Shown piece by piece: positions 12,857-25,330 of a stretch of 64,000 nt of DNA. The notes beneath the pieces were generated by a model, which did no database searches, was not told the origin of the DNA, and saw only the letters and a list, made by a program, of their open reading frames with translations. Source of the stretch: Chamaelirium japonicum (Eukaryota > Streptophyta > Magnoliopsida > Liliales > Melanthiaceae); the NCBI GenBank assembly GCA_947650365.1, contig OX393550.1:118950874-119014873 (forward strand), given 5' to 3'. Every line of letters begins with the position of its first letter. Positions within the stretch are counted from its first letter, which is position 1. Both the position numbers and the translations under genes were made by a program.

Positions 12857-15800
12857 TTCTCTCTCTAGATCCAGAGCTTCTCTCTCTAGAATTTGGGAGA
12901 TCTTGGTGCCATTACCCTCTTCCCCATTTGGGGGCGGAAATGAAGCCCCCCCAAGACCCAAAGTCCATTCGGCATCTAGGAGGGGTGGTAGGGAAGACTC
13001 TTATAGGATCGGGGGTAGCTGAAGTAGGAGGGTTTTCTTCTTTTTCGGTCAGACCTGATGAAGACAAGGTGGAGGCGGAGGTTTTCTCTCCTCCAAAAGC
13101 TCCAACGTTGGGTGATTTCTTGATTGGACCGGGCTCCAATTCGAGAGGGAGAGCGAGTAACAGTTCGGGGTCCAGATCTGGTGGTCCGGGACTTTATGGC
13201 AATTCGAGTCTGAGATCCTCCCCCTACTCCAGCGGTCTGCCAGATCTGACAGATGGTTCCAGTTCAGATCATGGTGTTCAGAGGGTTAAGGAGATGGGGT
13301 CTCAAGAGGACAGTGCAGATATGGAGGGAAGTGCAGGTGCGGTTCTCCATGGGGACACAAATAAGGGCAGGCATGCAGATTTCCTGACACTGCATTTCTC
13401 CCCTCATAGCCCATGATCTCGGGCCTCTGCAGGTGGTGAGATAGTTGGAAGCAAGACCAGTCCGACATTCACGGATATGGTGACAACTTGCGCAGATCAG
13501 GTTAGTGTGGAAATGCCTGAGAGGGTCAACATAGCTGGGATTGCTGGTGGTGTGGTTGTTGGGGTTTCTTATGTAGCAGCAGTGAACTCTAGTGCAGATT
13601 TGGTGCTTGATGGAATGTCCGAGAGGGATAATAATGCTGATACTACAATGTCAGAGCCTTGTCACGCAGACCAAGTGCTTGAGAACTTGACTGAACAAGC
13701 TGGGAAGCTGTAGGTGGGGTCCATGTTCCTGCTAGGTGCTCTCAACTGAGGTTCATCCCTCCCACGTTGATTGGGACCAAAAAGGTAGTTGTTTGTCCGG
13801 AAGAAGAGTTGGCTAAGAATCAAAAGAAGTGGGAGCTATCACTTGTGGGCTTTGTGCTTGGTAGAAGACCCTATTATGTGCACCTTAAGGAGATGCTATT
13901 ACAGAGATGGAAGCCAAAGGGTAGTTTTGAAATCTTCTCTAGAGAAAATGGAGTTTTCCTGTTTCAGTTTGCGGCAGAGGAGGACTATAATAAAGCTTTG
14001 GAGGGGGGACCATGGCATATCGAGGGGAGGCGCCTCTGGTGTTAAAGAAGTGGGTGAAGGGCATGAAATGTGAAAGAGACATTCTTACTCATGTTCCGAT
14101 TTGGGTAAGATTTCCAAACCTGCTTGTTGACCTGTGGTTCGAGGAGCTACTCAGCAGGATGGGCAATATAATTGGGGTTCCGTTGTATATGGATCAAGCG
14201 ACTACGGCCTAACTTCGGGTAAACTATGCTCGTCTGTGTGTAGATATTAATATGGAGGATTCTCTTCCGGAGGTGGTGGAAGCTAGGGATTCTAAAGATA
14301 AGCTTATATCTCTGCAACCTGTGTCTTATGATTGGATTCCTAAGAGATGTAGAGCTTGCAAATCCTTTGATCATAGCGAATAATTCTGCACCAAGCATCA
14401 GAAAATAGGAGAGAGTCGGAAGAATTTTGGGAGAGAGGCTTCCCAAGGTGGTCGGAAACAGGGTTACTCCTCTGCCTGGAGGCCAGTGGGAACAAAGGCA
14501 GGTCCTTCTCATACCACTGATGCTGGGGTTGATCATAGTATCGAGGAGGCGGGATGGAATAAGGTGGTTGCTGCTGATAAAGGTAAGAGGAAGGAGCATA
14601 TCCCTAGTGCTTCGTCCCAAAGCAGCGGATCTCGATTTGCAGTGCTAGGGAGCATTGATGGAGATGACTATAGGAGAGTTAAGGATAGTAAGAGGGCTGG
14701 AATGGTGGGGGAAGATGAAACTCTTGGCTTTGGTGCTGTAGCTGCAGTAGTGACTGATGTTACACAGGCTTCTGGCTATGTAACAGTTGGTGATGATGCA
14801 GATAATTAGGTAGAAGATCATCCTGGTACGCAATCTGGGTGTTATGTACAGGCTGATACTGCTGTATCACAACTTGTGGGTGTCGTTACTGGCGACGATG
14901 GGAGTGGAGAAACTACTAACCAGAGGGACAGTTCTATTGCTGTAGATGCAACCCTTGGTACGAATGTTGCAATAGCTGCTGTTGGGGCAGCCAGAGCTGA
15001 TGTTACACAATCTATTGGGTGCGGAGGGAGCTCTGTTACGCAACCAGTGGCTGATGCTGTAGGATGTGCTGATGTTCTGTAGGCTGAGATTGGCTTAGTA
15101 GTGAGCAATGCTAAATCTAATGCTGGCCTGGCATTGGAAGAGGATTTTGATGTTGTTACGCAATGTGCTGCAGTTGCTGAAGGCATTACAGAAGCTAGCG
15201 TAACAATGGCAGAATCTGATGTTACGCTAGCGACTGATGCAGTTGTTGAAGGCATTGCAGAAGCTAGCGTAACAATGGTAGAATCTGCTGTTACGTTAGC
15301 GATTGGCACTGTTACACCAGAGATTAAAGAGATTGAAGGCATTGTTATGCTAGAGAATGCAGGTGATGTTTCCCAAGCAGAGAGATCAGCCAGAGAGGGG
15401 GAGAGACCGATCATTTTAGCTCTCGCTAGTGGGAGTGGGGTCGTAGCTAGAGGCGCTAAGAAGCATCCTGGGTGGCGAAGCCAACGAGAAGGAAGTCCCA
15501 GTGTAACTATTCCTGCTCTTCAATGATCTCGTCGGAAGCAGGTTTTGAGAGCTCGTCTTTGGCAGGATACGGCGGGGCTATCTGAAGAGCCAGCTTAAGG
15601 GGTTTTTCAGGATCTTTGTGATCAAGCTGGGGAGGCTCCAGATCGAGTGGACCAGGCAGGCGTTGATCACCCCATGGATTCTTTTGATCAGTACAAGAAG
15701 TTGCCTCCTCATCTTGCCAACTGCCCCAATTTCCTTACCATGCCGAGTCCAGAGCTTCAGTCCCAAGCTAAAGAATCCTAGCCTAAGGGTCAGTCTGATA

Positions 15801-16060
15801 GGGTCACGAGGAGCAGGGGGGCCAGTTAGAGAAGTCAGGACTCTGTTTCATTGTGTTATTGTGATAGTCTTAGGTGAGTGTTGTGTACTTCCTCTAGTCC
15901 GGGGGCTACCATGTCGGTCTGCTCTCCGTGCGATGAGGTAGGGTTTTCTTGTTGCTGTGACCTCTTTGGTCATGTGGTCTGCTTGTTCATTCAGAGACAA
16001 GCCGTGTCCTGTAACTGCCTTTATTTTCCAGTAATATATTAGTTTTTTACGTTGCAAAAA
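12857..16060 (+). mobile_element. ORF1-only LINE (L1-like) inserted in the Copia pol
   Basis: About 3.2 kb separate the Copia integrase from its RT and are unrelated to Copia. The insert carries the DUF4283 and zinc-finger regions usual for plant L1 ORF1, then a 3' tail with an aatatatt motif and a run of eight A at about 16056-16063. No endonuclease or reverse transcriptase is present. A clean target duplication was not found; the Copia sequence joining the two flanks seems partly missing. Exact left boundary is uncertain by some tens of bases. Confidence 0.72.
12928..15526 (+). pseudogene. LINE ORF1 (DUF4283 / CCHC zinc finger), broken
   Basis: Frame 12928-13416 is a Gly/Ser-rich N-terminal part. 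Frame 13767-14045 holds the DUF4283 signature (WELSLVGFVLGRRPYY, GSFEIFSRENGVFLFQF, ALEGGPWHI). Frame 14012-14212 continues with VPIWVRFPNLLVDLWFEELL, and a later CRACKSFDHSE is the zinc-finger remnant near 14347-14380. The tail to 15526 is Ala/Val/Thr-rich and contains a 69-bp direct duplication (15172-15240 and 15241-15309). Several stops and frameshifts interrupt it. ORF1 binds RNA in L1-like elements. Confidence 0.75.
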
Positions 16061-16061
16061 A

Positions 16062-17950
16062 AAGAGGACAAAGGGTGGTTTATTTTATGATCCTGAGGAT
16101 AGAAAGGTTATTGTCTCGACAAACACTGTATTCCTGGAGCACGATTATTTAATAGACCATAAGCCCACCAGTAAAGTAGTTCTTGAAGAATTGCTTGGTA
16201 CTGATGGGAGTACGCAGATAGAAAATGTAGTGGGAGTCAATACCACTGAGATTAACGATACTGTAGAATCGACTCCTATAGAACCACCGCAGGGTCGTCA
16301 TTGTGGGAGGACCACAAGAGCTCCTGATAGATACATTAGAGAAACCTTCTTGGTGGATCGAGAGTTTCAGGAGGATGATCCTCTGAACTACGACGAAGCG
16401 ATGGTATCCTCTGACCATGTAGCATGGCAGAAAGCCATAGAGGTAGAACTAACATCGATATCCCAAAACTCGGTCTGGATACTTGTAACACAACCTAACA
16501 ACATTAAAGCTGTTGGGTGTAAGTGGGTATACAAAAGAAAAAAAGGTCTGGATGGTACAATTGAGACTTACAAAGCTAAAATAGTCGCTAAGGGTTATAC
16601 CCAGTGAGAAGGGATCGATTATGACGAAACCTTTTCCACAGTGGCTATGCTTAAGTCTATCCGGATCCTTTTGTCCATTGCAGCCCATTATGATTGGGAG
16701 ATCTGGCAAATGGACGCCAGGACCGCATTCCTCAACGGGGATTTGAAAGAAGACTTCTATATGTCTCAGTCTCTAGGCTTTATCGTAAAAGGTCAGGAAA
16801 GTCTGGTATGCAAGTTGCAAGGTCCATTTATGAACTGAAGCAATCATTCAGAAGTTAGAACATGCGTTTTGATCAGGCTATCCAGTCTTATAGATTTGAA
16901 CAGAACGTGGATAAACCATGTGTTTATAAAAAGAGCGATAATACTACAATAGTCTTTCTAGTTCTTTACGTAGACGATATCCTTCTTATTGGCAACGATG
17001 TTGGAACATTGTCTACAGTTAAGGTGTGTTTGTCCTCTCAATTTGACATGAAAGACCTGGGTGAAACGAGTTATATTTTGGGGATCAAGGTAACTCGAGA
17101 TAACCAGAACAAGATTCTCTCGATGTCACAGTCAGCCTACATAGATACTACCTTGGTCAGATTTAGGATGCACAACTCCAAGAAGGGACTAGTTACATTC
17201 AGACATAAAATAAAATTATCCAAGGATCAGGGTCCTAAGACTCCTGAGGAGAGGGCAGAGATGCAGAAGATACCTTATGCTTCGACTGTAGGGAGTCTGA
17301 TGTATGTCATGCAGTGCACGAGATAAGATATATGCTATGCAGTAGTCATGATGGGTAGGTATCAGTCAAATCTGGGTCCAGGACATTGGGCTACCATGAA
17401 AAGTATACTCAAATATCTTCGTAGGATGAGAGATTATGAGTTAGTTTACTCTTTATAGGAACTGACACCGATTTGATACATGGATTCTGACTTTGAAGTA
17501 AATCCGGAATCCAGGAGATCGACGTTGGGATTTGTATTTTCATTAGAAGGAGGAGCTGTCAGTTAGAGGAGCATGAAGCAGGGATGTATCACGGATTTGA
17601 CGACAGAGGTTAAGTACGTTGCGGCGTGCGAGGCAACCAAGGAGGCGGTGTGGCTCAGGAAGTTCCTCACGGACTTAGGATGTGTACAGGAAGCTTAAGA
17701 TCCTATTGTCTTTTACTGCAATATTAGTGGAGCAATAGCACAATCCAAAGAGCCAATATATCACCAGAAGAGTAAGCATATTGAGCGAAAATACTACATT
17801 ATCCGAGACTTGTAGAAGTGAGAGGAGGTTGCAGTGACTCAGGTGACATCTGCAGATAACATGGCGGACCCTTTCACAAAGGCGTTACCGACCAAGGCTT
17901 TTAAGAAACACGTGGATGCCATGGGAGTTAAGACTGTTATTCTCAACTAG
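16062..17950 (+). pseudogene. Copia reverse transcriptase and RNase H, broken
   Basis: The frame 16191-16607 begins the RT region (KWVYKRKKGLDGTIETYKAK), a TGA-type break follows near 16605, then QMDARTAFLNGDLKEDFYM at about 16708. The catalytic YVDDILL box is intact near 16969, and KDLGETSYILGIKV follows. RNase H lies at about 17480-17720 (DSDFEVNPESRRSTLGFVF, TEVKYVAACEATKEAVWLRK). Stops occur throughout. It ends just before a purine-rich polypurine tract next to the 3' LTR. Confidence 0.85.
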
Positions 17951-17962
17951 GCCAAATGGGAT

Positions 17963-19828
17963 TCTCGTAGCTCGTGTGTCCTGAGCGTGATTTTCTGTAT
18001 TAACATTAGTAAATATGACTTTGGTTATTGTTTTAATTAGAATACTACTTTGGTGTATATTAATTTATATATAATAAATAATCCTAGGGAACACAGTAGG
18101 CAATTGAGACGCATAGTGGATCCGTGCTTTGGAGACCCAGTGGACCGATTCTGTGTAGACCTAGAACTAGTTCACAGCTTTGGTGATGTCGGTCTGTTCA
18201 CTGAGAATAAGCTATTGGCAGGTAAATGATATGGTAAAGTCTCCACCACGAAAATGTGGGATTCCCATTCACTTGACCAAGCACAACGATCATGTTGAAC
18301 AAGAACCAAGACGGTGCACAGATCAGTGATTCAGACACTGGTGCATGAATTATTTTACTACTATAGATAATCTGTCATTAACCCTGAGGGACCATATACA
18401 CTGAGCCAACCAGTTGAGTGGTGCTTTGATGTGCCAACATGTGCGGACCCTTCATAGTCCAATACCACGGTACGTTGGGTTACCCGACTGACGTTAGAGT
18501 GTCATGCAATCCCTACAGGTTATCCGATGTCCAGTGTTGAATGGGTGCATTTTGATGAGTCAGTCTGTCCACACAATTAATCCAGGCTTGGTAGTTATCA
18601 ATATGACTGATGACGTTCCGGATGCTAGGCATAGCACCGGAAGATGTATGGTGTTATAGATGACAAAGTCATCAAATCCTAATCAGATGATCGATTGGGG
18701 TCTGACGGTGCTCCTCACTGCCTGAGTTTAGGATCACTAGAGTTCAACTTGCGTCGCACTCTGGGTGGCTACGCGGGTTAATCGGATTAGGGCTGATTAA
18801 TGAAACTTTCGGTGTGTCACCAGAACAGTTAATCAGAGATCCTGTTATAGCTAGAGATCCTGAACCCTGAAGGTTCCACCCTGTCATTGCATATAGGAAC
18901 TATTTTCTGATCTGGTTTGACACGTTGGATGCGAAGTAGTGTGATGGAGCGCAAGCCCGAACCTTAAGAACCCAATTCACATGTGTTAAGGGCCATAGGG
19001 GTATTTTGGTAAATACTGAAATATGGTTTAGAATATATTAAATATGGATCTTAAAATAAGCAAAATAATTCCAGGAGCTCATAGGCACTGACGGAACTCG
19101 ATTCCGAGTAGCGCACCTCACTCTATCTTTCTTACAGTGTTCCCCTTTCGTGAGGGCGTTTTCGTCTAGACTTCATGAGAGATAAGTGAAAACCCTAAAA
19201 ACTGCCCCCCTCATCCCTATCTCTAAGGGGCCTGCCCTAGCATACGTAGAGCACTAGGGGGCCGACCCTATAAGAGGAATAGGGGAGAGAGGAGGCCATC
19301 CCTAAGCTCCCCCCTCTCCAGAAAAACCGACCCCTTCTCCTCTCTCCCACTTTGTGGTTTCGACCAAGGAAGAAAGAGGAAGAAGAAGGAAGAAGAAGGA
19401 GGAAGGAAGGAGAAGGAATAAGAGAGAAAGAGAAGGAGGAGACCTTGCAGCTCGCTATTGTCTTCGCAATGTAATCTTCCGTCGGCTCATAGTCCTTGCA
19501 CTTAGATATAGGACTTCGAGGATTTCTCCCTTCACAAAGGACAAGGTGCTATCTGACAGCTTCCTCACAATTCACGTGCGGTTCATCATCGTTCCGTTTT
19601 CTTCAGATCAAAGGTCCATAAGGTATGATGATTCTAAACACCTAACTAGATACATGCATATCTTCCGTAGATTGTAGTATGTTTCTAGGGTGTCTGCACA
19701 TATGCTAAGATCGTAGATTCACATGTAGATTGTTTGAAAGATAGATTGTAATGAAACATACACCATGAGATCATCAGATCTATCTTTTGCTTCCGTTGCG
19801 ACTCTGATAATATGATTTTATTCCAATA
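17963..19828 (+). repeat. 3' LTR of the large Copia element
   Basis: Colinear with 7034-8956, about 1866 bp, ending ttccaata where the 5' LTR has ttccaaca. The start reads tctcgtagctc against tgttgtagctc. About 75 bp present in the 5' LTR after the gcctgag position (near 18726) are absent. Many substitutions separate the pair, so the insertion is not recent. Confidence 0.88.
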
Positions 19829-19833
19829 GCTAT

Positions 19834-20794
19834 CACCGTGCTTCAGTATCCACCTACGAACCACTGTCTTTCGCTCCACTATTGATGGTTTCGGAGTGAG
19901 TGATCTATACACCACAAAGTGAACAAGGGACGGCTGATCCGAATGGGACGAGATAGGTGTTCACGAGTGGACCCTAAATCAGCGTGGTTTGGGGTGACTA
20001 TTTCAAGTCATTCGTCAAAAAATATGTCCATATAATCAGAGTTCGCTATGGAGCTATTAAAATATAATACAACAAAAGAAAGGAATAAAATTGGCCGTTA
20101 TTTTTGCACCCACAAAACTACTAGGCTCCCCCATTTTATGAAAGCACTCCAGCCCATTCCTATTTTTTGGGGGTTAATGTGGCTAAGGTCCCCAGTAACA
20201 TATGGATGGTAGCTGCAGGACAGGAAAAAGTTTCATTTAGCCTAAGGTCCTTGACTTTTGTCATAAACCCGAAATTACCCCAGGCTCTCTTCTCCCATCT
20301 CTATCACAACGACGAGCACCAGATGCGGCGGCTGAGTCAGCGACGAGTAGCAGAGGTGGCGGTACCGATGAGTAGCTCCGGCGGTGGCGTCGAGCAGTGG
20401 TTTGGTGGTTCGGTTGAGGATCCTAGGTTTATGGTTCATCCCATGACCTGTAGATCTTAGGGTTCGGGTTATGTTTAGGTTTGGTTCGGTTCCGGTGGCG
20501 GCGACGGAGCAGTTTCGGCGTTCGGTGGCGGCGAGCAACTCCGGAGGCAACGACGAGCAATGGAGGTGGTTTGGAAGCATTCAAATGAAAATTTAAATTG
20601 TTGAGGAGGGCAATTTCGTCCACGATATTTGTTTGGATCAGAGCTTAAAAACATCTCCTTAAAAGGGTTTTCACCAACTCCCCCATTTTTTTTTACCAGG
20701 GTTCCAATTTTTGTAGGTTACCCCATGTAAGGGTTCGCCTCCCCCTCCCTCTTCCTCATCCTTAATGGACAACTGTGATGATATGAAGGATGTG
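19834..20794. other. Intergenic remnant between two LTR elements
   Basis: About 960 bp without a supported gene. The section 20270-20580 is GC-richer with ggcggcgac words and gives short open frames on both strands, but none shows a known domain. It ends at the tgtgt target site of the Gypsy element. Confidence 0.5.
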
Positions 20795-20799
20795 TGTGT

Positions 20800-21403
20800 T
20801 GTGGGTGCAAAATCTGGCTAACGCCCAATAGTGGGACCCACAGCCCCGCCTGGGGCCCACAAGTCCAACACTGGGACCCGCAGCCCTGCCTGGGGCCCAC
20901 TTGCACTATCTGGGGTCTGGTAAATCCCCCCGAGTATTTACTAAACCCCGGATATTCCTAGGAATATTCTTAGAATATTCCCCAGATAAACTAAGCCCTT
21001 ATAAATAGCAGACCCTGTAAATGATTCTAGATCCCAAATTCCAGACCAGAAACCCACTTTCTGTTTTCCAGCGCTCCTTGAGCTTTCTGGTTTTCAGATC
21101 CCCTCTCCACCCTCTGATTACTTGTAAGAAGCACTCATCGGCCTGTCGAGAGTAGCTCTACTGTTTATTCAGAGATAGTGGATTCAAAGGTTGCGTCTTA
21201 CCGCACGGAGACGTAGACTTCGGCCGAACTTTGTCACTACATCCTGTGTCATCTCTTCCTCTACCTTTCTACTCTACAGTGCTTTTGTGACAGCCTAGCA
21301 AGTCACCACTCAGCGCTTCGAAGCGCGCCACATCCCGAAGGATCAAACCTTCAATCGACTGTTGGAGGAGGGTCACGTACGACGGCCGAAATCCTCCCCC
21401 ACA
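20800..21403 (+). repeat. 5' LTR of the gag-only Gypsy element
   Basis: A 604-bp LTR starting tgtgggtgcaaaatctgg and ending aaatcctcccccaca. It contains two copies of a gtgggaccc...ggggcccac block near 20835-20905. A likely TATA region, ccttataaatagcagacc, lies near 20997. The main difference from the 3' LTR is a 10-bp insertion (extra cgcttcgaag-like segment near 21318). Confidence 0.9.
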
Positions 21404-21522
21404 GTTTGGCGCCATTTATGGGATCTGAATCCTATCAACTTACAACTACTAAGCCTCCCAACTCCTTTGGTAGTTGCTACCGGTTGCCCGAGCAATCCGT
21501 CTATCTCCATCGTTATACCTAA

Positions 21523-23008
21523 ATGGCGAAGACACCGATGGACCAGCCGGAGGAAAGCAGCATGCACCCAGACGCTCGATATCCGACGACTCGATCAATG
21601 AGTCATCGGTTTGCAACGAGCCAACATCCGGAACAGCAACTCGCTGTCAATTTGAGGAGTCTCCCGTCGGTTGATCGCGCCGCCCAGGCTCAACTTCGAC
21701 AGTCGCCTCAACTAGCCGATCAAATTCCTCAGCGCTTGGGAAAAGCACACATCTCTCCTAGTACTGATGCTCAAGCGACATACCAAATCACAGCAGAGGA
21801 CTTTCAGCTCCTCACTCTCATGAAACAGAATGCTGCTCTTATAGAGACTCTCTCCGACAAATCACCGTCAATGCAAAAATCAATCCCCCGTAGTCAACCA
21901 CCGGCATCAATGACAGAGCAAACGTCCGCCAGTCGGTCGACCAATCTTCCGCTCCTTCCAAACGATCCACCATCAACATCCCTCGACATTCTTTTAAATC
22001 CCTCTCGAGAGGACCCTCACCTGTTCCTCCCAGGCCGACTGTCTGGGAGCGTCTCAATGAGTCTGCTCGCCATCCCGAGTCTCTGGGCTCCGAGTCATCC
22101 TCCGATATTTACACCAGGAGAGATATTCAGAATAACCGACACCGCTCCAAAATTCGGCAATATTACAATGGCAATCGAACCCCAATCGGGCATTGGATGA
22201 CAGGATGGACTCCGACGCCCTCTCTACCTCCTCTTTCTCCAAGATGCCTCTCCGACCAGAAAGGCAATAGACGGAACGATCATGCCTCCGAAGGCCCACT
22301 TCATCGGCATATTCTCCACGCCCTGTTTCCTCGAAGCTTGAAAGCCCCCACTCTCCCCAAGTTCAACTGCTTGACTGGAGATCCGACGCTGCACATCCTC
22401 GCTTTCGGCAAGCGTTAACACCACATGATAGAGACAACCAGGTTTTATGCCGCACCTTTGCTAGCAGCCTGGACGACATGTCACTAGACTGGTATCACAA
22501 CCTCCCTACGGCCTCCGTAAGTCAATTCAGGGATTTGGCAGACCTCTTTGTTCAACACTATCGACTGAACCTCAAGCCAGAGAAAAAGCTGGACTCCCTC
22601 TACCGGCTCAGGATGGGATCAGATGAAATCCTCCGGGAGTTCTCTCGAAGGTTCCGGAACGAGCATGCTGCGCTCTCCGGACACCACCTCGACGATGAAG
22701 CCATCATGCTTGCATTCCAGAATGCTCTACGTTTTGACCTCCACATCTACAATGACCTCATCCGTAATCCTCCTGCCTCCCTCGGAGTGCTATTCGATCG
22801 AATTCAAAAGGAGATCGAGGTGGAGGACGATCAAGTCGCTCGCAAGAAACGTGATCTCAAGAAGCGTCTTTCTGACAAGGAACCAACGAGACCAACAACT
22901 CAAGCTCACAACACGGAGGCTGAGGAAGATAGAACCTCAAAGAGGTCAAGACGGGCAGGCGATAGACCCGCAAAGCCTCAAAAGACCACAAATACCAAAG
23001 GAAAGTAG
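21523..23008 (+). pseudogene. Gypsy gag, interrupted
   Basis: Frame 21523-22200 (225 codons) gives a Ser/Pro/Gln-rich N-terminal gag region. Shifted frames follow to about 22440. Frame 22478-23008 gives the retrotransposon gag domain, with SLDWYHNLPTASVSQFRDLA, LFVQHYRLNLKPEKKLDSLY and LREFSRRFRNE, then a Lys/Arg-rich tail. At least one stop and one frameshift separate the two halves. No zinc knuckle is visible. The protein would form the particle core; any movement of this element would need pol from a relative. Confidence 0.8.
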
Positions 23009-23165
23009 TCCGTAGATCAGAGTAAAAGACCACCGACTATCAACAACTCGGAAGGTCCCTCATCTGAAATCCATGATGTAACATCTACCAAGTTATCAAT
23101 GAAATGATAGTTATTTCAAGTTATATTGAAGACTATCAAATTCTATCTCAACTTCTACTCAACGT

Positions 23166-23915
23166 CACAGTTAGTTTGGATCGCGTTGCGACACGGCCGA
23201 CTAACCTGCAACGGTACAAAGCTACATGTCCCAATACATAGGTTCGACTGAAACGATGCTTCGCCTAAGTCCAACCGATACAAGGGCGCTACGCTGAGTA
23301 CTCCGAATCATTGGCGTCGCACATGCTCCCGTTGTCACGTAAGGATACATGCATTAGTGCCTCGCCACAGTTAGTTCGGTTCGTGTTGCGACACGGCCGA
23401 CTAACCTGCAACGGTACAAAGCTACGTGTCCCGATACGTAGGTTCGACTGAAACGGCGCTAGCTTCGCCTAAGTCCAACCGATACAAGGGCGCTACGCTG
23501 AGTACTCCGAATCATTGGGGTCGCACATGCTCCCGTTGTCACGTAAGGACACATGCATTAGTTCCTCGCCACAATTAGTTCGGTTCGCATTGTGACACGG
23601 TCGACTAACCTGCAACGGTACAAAGCTACGTGTCCCGATACGTAGGTACGACTAAAACGGTGCTTCGCCTAAGTCCAACCGATACATGGGCGCTACGCTG
23701 AGTACTCTAAATCATGGGCGTCGCACGTGCTCCCGTTGTCACGTAAGGACACATGCACTAGTGCCCTACCACAGTTAGTTCGGTATGCGTTGTCACACGG
23801 CCGACTAACCTGCAACAGTACAAAGCTACATGTCCCAATACATAGGTTCGACTGAAATGGCGCTTCGCCTAAGTCCAACCGATACAAAGGCACCATGCTG
23901 AGTACTCCGAATTCT
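23166..23915 (+). repeat. ~200-bp tandem repeat, 3.7 copies
   Basis: Units begin cacagttagttcggt-like at about 23166, 23366, 23570 and 23770, so the period is 200-204 bp. They are about 90% alike by eye. The last copy is incomplete. No coding frame is shared between copies. Confidence 0.85.
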
Positions 23916-23999
23916 TACCCCCCGTCAATCAGTAAGTCCAAGGTCTCACCCTCGGCATACAAAGACAAAGCCCGAAACGGCAACATCGTCTCGGCCCAA

Positions 24000-25330
24000 G
24001 GTGACAACCTTGGCATTCAAAAGCAAAATCTGAGGTAGGCTTCACCACCTCGGTACCTGACGAAGTCCGAGACGTCGGCAACGTCTCGGCTTGAGCCGAC
24101 CTTCACCTCGGCATTTGAAGACAAAGTCCGAGGCAGGCTTCACCGCCTCGGCACCTGACGAAGCCCGAGACGTCGGCACCATCTCGGCCCGAGGCGACCT
24201 TCGCCTCGGCATTCGAAAACAAAGTCCGAGGCAGGCTTCACCGCCTCAGCACCTGACGAAGCTCGAGACATCGGCAACGTCTCGGCCCGAGGTAACCTTC
24301 GCCTTGGCATTCGAAAACAAAGTTCTAGGTAGGCTTCACCACCTCGGCACCTGACAAAGCCCGAGATGTCGGCACTGTCTCGGCCCGAGGCGACCATCGC
24401 CTCGGTATTCGAAGACAAAGACCGAGGTAGGCTTCACCACCTTGACACCTGATGAAGCCCAAAACGTCGGTACCGTCTCGGCCCGGGGTGACCTTCGCCT
24501 TGGCATTCGAAGACAAAGACCAAGGTAGGCTTCACCGCCTCGGCACCAGACGAAGCCCGAAACGTCAGTACCGTCTCGGCCCAGGGCGACCTTCGCCTTG
24601 GCATTCGAAGACAAAGACTGAGGTAGGCTTCACCGCCTCGGCACCTGATGAAGCCCGAGACGTCGGCACTGTCTCGGCCCGGGGCGACCTTTTCCTCGGC
24701 ATTCGAAGACAAAGACCGAGGTAGGCTTCACCGCCTCGGCACCAGACGAAGCCCGAGACGTCGGCACCGTCTCGGCCCGAGGAGACCTCCGCCTCGGCAT
24801 TCAAAGACAAAGACTGAGGTAGGCTTCATCGCCTCGGCACCTGACGAAGCCTGAGACATCGGCACTGTCTCGACCCGGGGCGACCTTCGCCTTGGCATTC
24901 GAAGACAAAGACCGAGGTAGGCTTCACCACCTCGGCACCTGACGAAGCCCAAGACGTCGGCACCGTCTCGGCCCGAAGCGACCTTCACCTCGACATTCGA
25001 AGGCAAAGACCAAGGTTGGCTTCACCTCCTCGGCACCTGACGAAGCCCGAGACATCGGCACTATCTTGACCCGGGGCGACCTTCGCCTCGGCATTCGAAG
25101 ACAAAGATCGAGGTAGGCTTCACCGCCTCGGCACCTGACGAAGCCCGAGACGTCGGCACTGTCTCGGGCCGAAGCGACCTTCGCCTCGGCATTCGGAGAC
25201 AAAGACCGAGGTAGGCTTCACCGCCTCGGCACCTGACGAAGTCTGAGACGCCGACACCGTCTCGGCCCGAGGCGACCTTCGCCTCGGCATTCAAAGACAA
25301 AGTCCGAGGCAGGCTTCGCCGCCTTGGCAC
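24000..25330 (+). repeat. 99-bp tandem repeat, about 14 copies
   Basis: The marker aggcttcac recurs at a 98-99 bp spacing from about 24037 to 25313. Each unit contains the inverted pair ccgaggcga...tcgcctcgg separated by three bases, which can form a 9-bp hairpin. Because 99 is a multiple of three, overlapping open frames of 90 or more codons appear on both strands, Arg/Gly/Ser-rich on the minus strand; I read these as by-products, not genes. Diverged fragments continue to about 25560. Confidence 0.9.

Larger units (their letters stand above)
7034..19828 (+). mobile_element. Large decayed Copia LTR retrotransposon (12.8 kb)
   Basis: The element is bounded by LTRs 7034-8956 and 17963-19828 and flanked by a perfect 5-bp duplication, gctat (7029-7033 and 19829-19833). 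Internal order is primer binding site, ~1.8-kb leader, gag, protease, integrase, RT and RNase H, which is the Copia order. The coding region has many stops and shifts and is split by a LINE at about 12857-16060. The 3' LTR has lost its first TG dinucleotide (TCTC in place of TGTT) and lacks about 75 bp present in the 5' LTR near 7787-7862. An additional LTR and leader of the same family occurs at 56338-59204. It is old and cannot be autonomous. The Copia lineage is left open. Confidence 0.92.

Noticed and set aside
14842-15414. 190-codon minus-strand frame
   Set aside because: Antisense to the Ala/Val/Thr-rich repeat tail of the LINE ORF1; the + strand reading explains it.
23166-25330. Possible CRISPR-like array
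   Set aside because: Units are contiguous tandem repeats without unique spacers, and the context is a plant retrotransposon.
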